From Wenzhouxiangella sp. (lineage in GTDB: Bacteria > Pseudomonadota > Gammaproteobacteria > Xanthomonadales > Wenzhouxiangellaceae): 8,873 nt of DNA. Every line of letters starts with the position of its first letter. The first letter of the stretch is position 1. The translations under genes and the position numbers were made by a program. Shown piece by piece: positions 1 through 5,323 of the stretch. The notes beneath the pieces were generated by a model, which saw only the letters and a program-made list of their open reading frames with translations, did not search any database and was not told the DNA's origin. The DNA lies in the NCBI GenBank assembly GCA_007135355.1, contig SLJA01000114.1:1-8873 (forward strand), written 5' to 3'.

Positions 1-499
1 CTTTCAGGATTTCGACGCGCTGGATGATCGAGGACGGAATCACGTTCAAGTCGAAAGCACCGACCTGACCGCGCGTTCCGGCCGCACCCGGGCGACGATT
101 GTTCAGGACGACCAGCGTGCGTTGCGGCCCCAGACCGCGCAGGGAGACGGTGTTGACACCCGTGCCACCCTCGACCACGAAGCCGGCGAACTGGTTGTTG
201 ATCTGGGTCGCGCCTGCGGCAATGCTGGAGCGCTGCAGGAATTCGGCCGTGTCGACCTGGCCAAGCTGGACCTGGGTGTCGGCCGTGATGACCTGTAACG
301 GGGCAGCCGAAGTGAATTCGTCACGGCGCAGCAGCGAGCCGGTGACGGTCACACGGTCGGTAATTTCGGCCAGCTCGGCGACATCTTCTTCGTCTTCGTC
401 AGCCTCTTGGGCCCAAGACTGAACGCCATACAGGCTGGCGGCAATGGCTGCAGCCAGCAGTGAGCTGCGCAGCATGATTTTCTTGGAACTTTCCCGCAT
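1..499 (-). CDS. TonB-dependent outer-membrane receptor, N-terminal part (cut by window edge)
   Basis: I translated this partial gene by hand on the minus strand: 166 codons are visible and the rest lies beyond base 1. It opens with a basic stretch (residues 1-11, SSKKIML) and a hydrophobic core ending in QSWA, a good signal peptide cleaved near residue 30. An acidic linker follows (EADEDEEDVAE). Next comes a TonB-box-like and plug start, ITDRVTVTGSLLRRDEFTSAAP (about 46-67), then the plug domain with VSLRGLGPQRTLVVLNNRR (118-136) and VIPSSIIQRVEILK (153-166), classic plug-domain signatures. Known family role: TonB/ExbBD-powered uptake of siderophores, vitamins or oligosaccharides across the outer membrane. 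The substrate cannot be told from this part. The ATG at 499 is preceded by AGAGG (514-510) with a 10-base spacer. An ATG eight codons further in is a weaker alternative start. Confident as to family. Confidence 0.93.
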   Translation of the reverse strand, partial: MRESSKKIMLRSSLLAAAIAASLYGVQSWAQEADEDEEDVAELAEITDRVTVTGSLLRRDEFTSAAPLQVITADTQVQLGQVDTAEFLQRSSIAAGATQINNQFAGFVVEGGTGVNTVSLRGLGPQRTLVVLNNRRPGAAGTRGQVGAFDLNVIPSSIIQRVEILK

Positions 500-531
500 T
501 AGGGCAATACCTCTAGTTGAAACGCTCTCCG

Positions 532-581
532 AGTATAGTCCCGCTCGTTAATCGAAGCAACGAAAAAATTAAGGATTTTTT
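532..581 (-). promoter_or_regulatory. sigma70-type promoter with UP-like AT block, for the TonB-dependent receptor
   Basis: On the minus strand a TATACT -10 box (537-532, five of six consensus) lies exactly 17 bases from a TTGCTT -35 box (560-555, three of six). This predicts a transcript start near base 525 and a leader of about 26 bases containing the AGAGG ribosome-binding site. Directly upstream, at about -38 to -56, lies an AT-only inverted repeat in a GC-rich genome: six A plus T, five bases, A plus six T (581-563). That matches the position and A-tract/T-tract composition of an RNA polymerase alpha-subunit UP element. The same repeat could instead act as a weak terminator for the upstream phosphofructokinase gene. 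The boxes are seen directly; their function is inferred. Confidence 0.68.
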
Positions 582-648
582 AAGCCTTGCCGGTGCCGTC
601 CGGCGCTTCCGGCGTCCGGGCAAAACTGACCTGACCCGACCGCTGCGA

Positions 649-1914
649 TCAAACGGAAAACTCAGGAAGCCGGCGCGGCAGACTGACGAGCGGCTTGCGC
701 AAGTAAGCAGGCAAACCGCTTGGCTCGTAGTCGGGATAAGCCTGACCGGCAATCAAGGGTTCCAGGTAGCGCCGGCAGGCATCCGTGATGCCGTAGCCAT
801 CCTCACTGATGAACTCCGGCGGGATCTTCTTTTCGTGGTTGGCGACCTGGTCCAGCGGCACCGGACGAATGCTCCAGCGATAGGGATCGTCGGATTCGCG
901 CACGATACCGGCCAGTACGCCGTGCTGACCGGCCAGGATCATTTCAACGGCCGCCTCGCCCACGGCACGGGCCTGGTCCAGATCAGTCTGCGATGCAATA
1001 TGACGGGCCGAGCGCTGCAGATAGTCGCTGACCGCCCAGTGATACTTGTAGCCCAGCCGTTCCTTGATCATGCCGGCCACGGTGGGGGCAACACCGCCGA
1101 GCTGGCGATGGCCGAAGGCGTCGGTGGTACCGGCATCGGCCAGAAACTCGCCCGCGGCATTGCGCACGCCCTCCGACACCACCACCGAGCAGTAGCCGTG
1201 GGTTTCGACCGCTCGGCGCACGGCGGCCAGGAAGCGATCCTCGTCAAAGGCGATTTCCGGAAACAGGATGACGTGCGGCGGATCCCCTTCCTGGCGCCGG
1301 GCCAGGCCACCGGCGGCGGCAATCCAGCCGGCATGGCGACCCATGACTTCGAGCACGAAGACCTTGGTCGAGGTCGAGGCCATGGACTGGACGTCCAGGC
1401 TGGCTTCCAGAATCGAGACGGCGACGTACTTGGCCACGGAACCGAAGCCCGGCGAGCAATCGGTGCCTTCCAGGTCGTTGTCGATGGTCTTGGGGATGTG
1501 GATGCACTGGATCTCGAAGCCCATCTCGCGGCTGATCTGCGAGACCTTGAGGGCCGTGTCGGCCGAGTCGTTGCCGCCGTTGTACAGGAAGCAATCGATC
1601 TCGTGGGCACGGAACACCTCGATCAGGCGCTCATATTCGCGCCGGTTGTCATCCAGGCTCTTGAGCTTGTAGCGGCAGGAACCGAACACGCCACCCGGCG
1701 TTTGCTCCAGTTGCTTGAGCTCCTGGTCGTTGAATTGTGCGGTGTCGATGAGGTCTTCGGTCAGCGCGCCGAGGATGCCATGGCGGGCGGCCAGCACGCG
1801 GCCAACCTGGCCGCTGGCCCGCGCGGCGGCGATGACGCCGGCAGCGCTGGCGTTGATAACCGGCGTCACGCCGCCGGACTGCGCGTAGAGGATATTTCTG
1901 GGTCGGGTATTCAT
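649..1914 (-). CDS. pfp: diphosphate--fructose-6-phosphate 1-phosphotransferase (PPi-dependent phosphofructokinase)
   Basis: The product has 421 residues and belongs to the phosphofructokinase superfamily. It reversibly converts fructose-6-phosphate and PPi to fructose-1,6-bisphosphate and phosphate in the cytoplasm, so it can serve glycolysis and gluconeogenesis. Seen: AQSGGVTPVINAS (11-23, nucleotide/PPi loop), YNGGNDSADTA (111-121), PKTIDNDLEGTD (141-152), MGRHAGW (191-197), and ILFPE (216-220). The lysine in PKTIDND, where ATP enzymes have PGTIDND, and the non-GGDG loop mark the PPi-using type; GGNDS is, as I recall, usual in the Xanthomonas branch. Start choice: ATG at 1914 gives the family-like MNTRPRNILYAQSGG. 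An in-frame TTG at 1926 would add MRAQ but is less likely. No strong ribosome-binding site precedes either. It is transcribed away from adk and toward the receptor gene, which has its own promoter. Confidence 0.93.
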   Translation of the reverse strand: MNTRPRNILYAQSGGVTPVINASAAGVIAAARASGQVGRVLAARHGILGALTEDLIDTAQFNDQELKQLEQTPGGVFGSCRYKLKSLDDNRREYERLIEVFRAHEIDCFLYNGGNDSADTALKVSQISREMGFEIQCIHIPKTIDNDLEGTDCSPGFGSVAKYVAVSILEASLDVQSMASTSTKVFVLEVMGRHAGWIAAAGGLARRQEGDPPHVILFPEIAFDEDRFLAAVRRAVETHGYCSVVVSEGVRNAAGEFLADAGTTDAFGHRQLGGVAPTVAGMIKERLGYKYHWAVSDYLQRSARHIASQTDLDQARAVGEAAVEMILAGQHGVLAGIVRESDDPYRWSIRPVPLDQVANHEKKIPPEFISEDGYGITDACRRYLEPLIAGQAYPDYEPSGLPAYLRKPLVSLPRRLPEFSV

Positions 1915-1976
1915 CTGTGCTCGCAAAGCCGTCTGGGTGGCGAAAGTCGCTCCAGTCTAACGCCCGGCAATCGTAT

Positions 1977-2005
1977 TTGACACCCTGCGCCACTACGGGT
2001 AGTTT
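1977..2005 (+). promoter_or_regulatory. candidate promoter for adk
   Basis: A perfect TTGACA -35 box (1977-1982) is followed after 17 bases by TAGTTT (2000-2005), which matches only three of six consensus -10 positions. The pair lies in the 137-base gap between the divergent phosphofructokinase and adk genes and would give an adk leader of roughly 40 bases. On the opposite strand I see only a weak TAGACT box and no good -35 for the phosphofructokinase gene. Functional assignment is inferred. Confidence 0.45.
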
Positions 2006-2051
2006 TATGGCGGTTTACTTTCATCACTGATGCCGACCGCTCTCAACCATT

Positions 2052-2612
2052 ATGCGTATCGTACTTCTCGGCCCGCCCGGATCGGGCAAGGGCACTCAAG
2101 CCGCGCTGCTCAAGCAGCGCCTTCAGGTTCCGCACATCTCCACCGGCGATCTGTTGCGCGCCGCAGTCAAGGCCGGTTCGCCGCTGGGACTCAAGGCCAA
2201 GGCGGCCATGGACGCCGGCGAGCTGGTCTCCGATGAGCTGGTGTTGGGGCTCATCGAGGAGCGCTTGGGGCAACCCGACATCTCCGGCGGATACATTCTG
2301 GACGGCTTCCCACGCAATCTGGTCCAGGCCGAAGCGCTTGATCAGCTGCTGTCGCGCCTGGGTCAGCCGGTCGACAGGGCGCTGGAGCTGACCGTCGACG
2401 AGGAGCAAATCGTGCAGCGCCTGGCCAAGCGGGCCGCCGAAGAAGGACGCTCCGACGATACCGAAGCGGTGGTGCGCAATCGCCTGTCGGTCTACCATCA
2501 GCAGACCGCGCCGGTGACCGGATACTACGGTGAACGCGGGCTGCTGGTTGAAGTCAACGGCATCGGTGACATCGAGACCATCAACCAACGCCTGGTGGAT
2601 GCCCTGGACTGA
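2052..2612 (+). CDS. adk: adenylate kinase, short-LID form
   Basis: Adenylate kinase (ATP + AMP to 2 ADP) is a cytoplasmic enzyme of adenylate balance. The product has 186 residues against about 214 for the long E. coli form. Seen in order: P-loop GPPGSGKGTQ (7-16), ISTGDLLR of the AMP site (29-36), GYILDGFPR (80-88), a short lid (about 125-144, AKRAAEEGRSDDTEAVVRNR) in place of the roughly 40-residue LID, and the arginine/YHQQTAPV region (142-155). The short lid, without a zinc site, is the form known from Xanthomonadales, among other groups. The ATG at 2052 yields the expected MRIVLLGPPG start, although no clear Shine-Dalgarno sequence precedes it. The gene is divergent from the phosphofructokinase gene, and its last 32 bases overlap the TusA-like gene tail to tail. 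Confidence 0.97.
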   Translation: MRIVLLGPPGSGKGTQAALLKQRLQVPHISTGDLLRAAVKAGSPLGLKAKAAMDAGELVSDELVLGLIEERLGQPDISGGYILDGFPRNLVQAEALDQLLSRLGQPVDRALELTVDEEQIVQRLAKRAAEEGRSDDTEAVVRNRLSVYHQQTAPVTGYYGERGLLVEVNGIGDIETINQRLVDALD

Positions 2613-2859
2613 CCCGGATCCATATCGTCACCAAAGCCGCGGTCTCGCGGCTGTCCAACACGCTGTGGCCACAGCGATCGCATAGAATCTGGAGGTCGAC
2701 CACGGCCAGGGGGTCAGTGGCGATGACTTCAAGAATCTGGCCCGGGGCCATGCGATCCAGGCGCTTGCGCGCTTCGGTGGCTGGCACCGGGCAGGCATGG
2801 CCGCGGACATCCAGCACCTCATCCGGTTCCGGGATGCCGTTTTCGGGGGTTCGATCCAT
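2581..2859 (-). CDS. TusA/YedF-family sulfurtransferase-like protein
   Basis: A small protein of 92 residues. It carries the family core: LDVRGHACPVPATEARKRLDRMAPGQILEVIATDP (about 16-50) and then VVDLQILCDRCGHSVLD (53-69). The CPxP motif (C23-P24-V25-P26) holds the cysteine that carries persulfide sulfur in TusA relatives, which relay sulfur for tRNA thiolation, molybdenum cofactor or sulfur oxidation. Which pathway it serves is unknown. A second pair, C60 and C63 (CDRC), sits near the position where some relatives have one cysteine. The start at 2859 is supported by AGGA (2870-2867) seven bases upstream. The short C-terminal tail (SPGHPPGVG) is encoded inside the overlap with adk. It is divergent from the membrane-protein gene with only 27 bases between the starts. 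Confidence 0.85.
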   Translation of the reverse strand: MDRTPENGIPEPDEVLDVRGHACPVPATEARKRLDRMAPGQILEVIATDPLAVVDLQILCDRCGHSVLDSRETAALVTIWIRVSPGHPPGVG

Positions 2860-2886
2860 TTCAGCATCCTGCCACGATTGTCGACC

Positions 2887-3384
2887 ATGAGCTCACTGTT
2901 TTCGTGTTTGATCGATATCGTCCTGCTGCGGCGCGGCCCGCAGGATTTACCCGCCGGGCGCAGCGTCCTGCTGGCCTGCATGACCTTCTATGTTCTCATC
3001 GCCGCGCTCAGCTTGAACATCGGCCGTACCCCGGACCACCCGACGGCCATATTGGTGCTGGCGGCCGCGCTGCCCCTGGTTTTGGTGTGGCTGGTTTTGC
3101 GCCTGCGCCGTCGCGCCAACCGTTGGGAACAGACCCTGAGCGCGCTGTTCGGCACCAGCGCCCTGCTCTCGCTGATTACTCTGCCCTTCAACTTCGACAC
3201 CAGTGGCGAGCCCTCGGCGCCGGTGATCATTATCAGCCTGCTGGTGTTCTTCTGGTCATTCGTGGTTGACGGCCACATCTGGCGGCATGCGCTGGACACC
3301 AGCTTTGCCGCCGGGCTCGCGGTAGCCATGCTACTTTTCGTGATCTCATTCAGCATCATCAGCAGTCTGGCGGGGCCTTTGTGA
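2887..3384 (+). CDS. small multi-spanning inner-membrane protein of unknown function, upstream of mpl
   Basis: The product has 165 residues and I do not recognise a named function. After a short N-terminal segment with LLRRGPQDLPAG (13-24) come about five hydrophobic stretches: near 27-45, 53-73 (then the basic LRLRRRANRW), 85-100, 111-127 and 138-162. The 'RRGPQDLP' segment followed by helices resembles a family of uncharacterised proteobacterial membrane proteins I recall only loosely (Yip1-like in topology). Start choice: ATG at 2887. A longer in-frame reading from 2797 would run antisense through the TusA-like gene and its start, so I reject it; a TTG at 2878 is also possible. No clear Shine-Dalgarno sequence is visible. 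The stop overlaps the mpl start (GTGA, 3381-3384), so the two are probably translated together. Confidence 0.8.
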   Translation: MSSLFSCLIDIVLLRRGPQDLPAGRSVLLACMTFYVLIAALSLNIGRTPDHPTAILVLAAALPLVLVWLVLRLRRRANRWEQTLSALFGTSALLSLITLPFNFDTSGEPSAPVIIISLLVFFWSFVVDGHIWRHALDTSFAAGLAVAMLLFVISFSIISSLAGPL

Positions 3385-4733
3385 AAATTCATATTCTTGG
3401 CATTTGCGGCACTTTCATGGGCGGTCTGGCGGCACTGGCCCGGGCCGATGGGCATGAAGTCAGCGGCTCGGATAAGAACGTGTATCCACCCATGAGCAGT
3501 CAACTCGAAGCCCTGGGCATTGAGCTGACCGAGGGCTATGATCCGGCGGTGCTGGATACCGCACCTGACCTGGTGCTGATCGGCAACGCGCTGAGCCGCG
3601 GTAATCCCTGCATTGAGCGAATCCTGAACGAGCGCCTGCCGTTCGCTTCCGGACCGCGCTGGCTGGGCGAAAACTATCTGGCCGGACGGCGCGTTCTGGC
3701 CGTCGCCGGCACGCATGGCAAAACTTCCACCGCCAGCATGTTGACCTGGATCCTGGAGCATGCCGGGCTCAACCCAGGTTTTCTGATCGGCGGACTGCCG
3801 AAAAACTTCGGTGTCTCGGCACGTAGCGGGGACGATTGGTTTGTGGTGGAAGCCGATGAATACGACACGGCGTTTTTCGACAAGCGGGCCAAATTCATGC
3901 ACTACCGACCCGACGTCGCCATCCTGAACAACCTGGAGTTTGACCACGCCGACATTTACGCCGATCTCAACGCGATCCAGCAGCAGTTCCACCATTTCGT
4001 GCGCAGCATTGCCGGCAACGCGCGCCTGGTCGTCAACGGCGACGATCAAGCTCTAAAAGGTGTGCTGGACCGGGGCTGCTGGAGCGAATTGACCCGTTTT
4101 GGCATGGCCGCCGAAGGCGACTGGCAGGTCGAGCTGGCTGAGCCCGCCGGCCGGCAACTGGTGTTCCACCGCGCCGGTGAACGGGTCGCGGAATTGAACT
4201 GGACGCTGACCGGCCGTCACAACGCCATGAACGCCCTGGCCGCGGTGGTTGCGGCTGACGCGGCTGGCGTCGCGCCGGCCCGGGCCATCGCCGCGCTGGT
4301 GGAGTTCCAGGGCGTTAAGCGGCGGCTGGAATTTCTTGGCGAGGTCAACGGCGCTCGGGTCTACGATGATTTTGCGCACCATCCCACGGCCATTCGCCTG
4401 ACGCTCGAGGGCCTGCGTCGCAGTATCGGCAGCGCGCGCATCCTGGTCGCGCTGGAGCCGGCCAGCAACACCATGCGTGGCGGCTACCATGTGCATGAAC
4501 TGGCCCCGGCCCTGGCCGCAGCCGACCACGTCTGGTTCAAAACCAATGATTCAATGGACTGGGACCCTGGCGAAATCCTGGCCAAGCTCGACGGTCAGGG
4601 TCGCCCCAGACGCCAGATCACCAATCTGCTCAAGGATCTGCGCGATGCCGTTCGTCCTGGAGACCATGTGGTCTTCATGAGCAACAAGGGTTTTGGCAAT
4701 GCGCCGCAGCGCTTTGTTCGGGGAGAAGCATGA
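3381..4733 (+). CDS. mpl: UDP-N-acetylmuramate:L-alanyl-gamma-D-glutamyl-meso-diaminopimelate ligase
   Basis: Murein tripeptide ligase of peptidoglycan recycling: it joins recovered L-Ala-D-Glu-mesoDAP to UDP-MurNAc using ATP in the cytoplasm. The product has 450 residues, close to the roughly 457 of E. coli Mpl. Seen: N-terminal Rossmann-like domain MKIHILGICGTFMGGLA (1-17) with GSDKNVYPPMS (29-39), ATP loop GTHGKTST (110-117), EADEYDTAFFDKR (157-169), NNLEFDHADIY (183-193), central-domain GRHNAMNALAA (278-288), and C-terminal DDFAHHPTAI (329-338) with EPASNTMR (359-366). GTFMGGLA and EADEYDTAFFDKR separate Mpl from MurC. The start is GTG, overlapping the previous stop by four bases, with a G-rich stretch (3372-3375) as a weak ribosome-binding site. 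The end overlaps the next start by four bases (ATGA). Confidence 0.97.
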   Translation: MKIHILGICGTFMGGLAALARADGHEVSGSDKNVYPPMSSQLEALGIELTEGYDPAVLDTAPDLVLIGNALSRGNPCIERILNERLPFASGPRWLGENYLAGRRVLAVAGTHGKTSTASMLTWILEHAGLNPGFLIGGLPKNFGVSARSGDDWFVVEADEYDTAFFDKRAKFMHYRPDVAILNNLEFDHADIYADLNAIQQQFHHFVRSIAGNARLVVNGDDQALKGVLDRGCWSELTRFGMAAEGDWQVELAEPAGRQLVFHRAGERVAELNWTLTGRHNAMNALAAVVAADAAGVAPARAIAALVEFQGVKRRLEFLGEVNGARVYDDFAHHPTAIRLTLEGLRRSIGSARILVALEPASNTMRGGYHVHELAPALAAADHVWFKTNDSMDWDPGEILAKLDGQGRPRRQITNLLKDLRDAVRPGDHVVFMSNKGFGNAPQRFVRGEA

Positions 4734-5323
4734 GCGAATCATTGCCGCTGTTTCCATTGCAAACCGTCCTGTTCCCGGATGCCCTGCTGCCGCTGCGCAT
4801 CTTCGAGTCGCGCTATATCGACATGGTGCGCGAGTGCATGCGAGCCGGCCACGGCTTTGGCGTGGTGGCCCGTTTCCCCGAGGATGATCAGGGCGAGGCC
4901 TGGCATGCGCGCATCGGCACCGAGGCCATCATCACCGACTTCACCACCCTGGAAGACGGACTGCTGGGTCTGGCCACACGCGGTCAGCGGCGCTTTCTAA
5001 TCGAATCAACGCACGCTCGCCACGACGGGCTGTTGATCGGCCAGGTGGCCTGGCTGCCGCCCGAAGCTGCGCGGCCGGTGGCGCCGCAGTATGCTGCCCT
5101 GCAAACCCTCATGAGAGAGCTGCTGCGACATGAACAGCTGTCCGCGCAGCTACAGGTCGACCCGGATAATGCCGGCAGCCTGGGCTTTGCTCTCGCCTCG
5201 ATTTTGCCGCTGGAACTCAAGCAGGCCCAGCAGCTTTTGGAAATCACCGATCCGCAGCAGCGTCTGGAGACATTGATGCCGCTGGTTGAACAGGCAACGG
5301 TTCAATCGCCGAGCGAAGACTGA
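4730..5323 (+). CDS. stand-alone LON substrate-binding (N-terminal) domain protein
   Basis: The product has 197 residues. It begins LPLFPLQTVLFPDALLPLRIFESRYIDMVRECM (5-37), the hallmark of the LON N-terminal domain, and continues with a beta-rich part holding GTEAIITDFTTLEDGLLGLATRGQRRFLI (63-91). A helical C-terminal part follows (about 118-190). There is no AAA+ ATPase or Ser-Lys protease domain, so it cannot be a protease on its own. Such short LON-N proteins are widespread and mostly uncharacterised; a role in binding substrates or partners is only a guess. The start overlaps the mpl stop (ATGA, 4730-4733), and GGGAG (4721-4725) lies four bases upstream. Its last 80 bases are antisense to the 3' end of the DedA-fusion gene. 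Confidence 0.92.
   Translation: MSESLPLFPLQTVLFPDALLPLRIFESRYIDMVRECMRAGHGFGVVARFPEDDQGEAWHARIGTEAIITDFTTLEDGLLGLATRGQRRFLIESTHARHDGLLIGQVAWLPPEAARPVAPQYAALQTLMRELLRHEQLSAQLQVDPDNAGSLGFALASILPLELKQAQQLLEITDPQQRLETLMPLVEQATVQSPSED

Noticed and set aside
570..620. intrinsic terminator after the phosphofructokinase gene
   Set aside because: GCCGG/CCGGC can pair around six bases, but no T-run follows directly. The AT inverted repeat further on fits better as an UP element, although a weak terminator role remains possible.
517..1980. 487-codon open frame on the plus strand opposite the phosphofructokinase gene
   Set aside because: It is an antisense shadow of a gene with clear family motifs. Its translation shows no recognisable domain and GC-rich DNA often leaves long opposite frames open.
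2797..2886. N-terminal extension of the small membrane protein to an ATG at 2797
   Set aside because: It would be fully antisense to the TusA-like gene's conserved core and start region. The ATG at 2887 directly precedes the first plausible segment of the membrane protein.
2988..4049. 353-codon minus-strand frame opposite mpl and the membrane protein
   Set aside because: Antisense to the unmistakable Mpl motifs, with no domain of its own.
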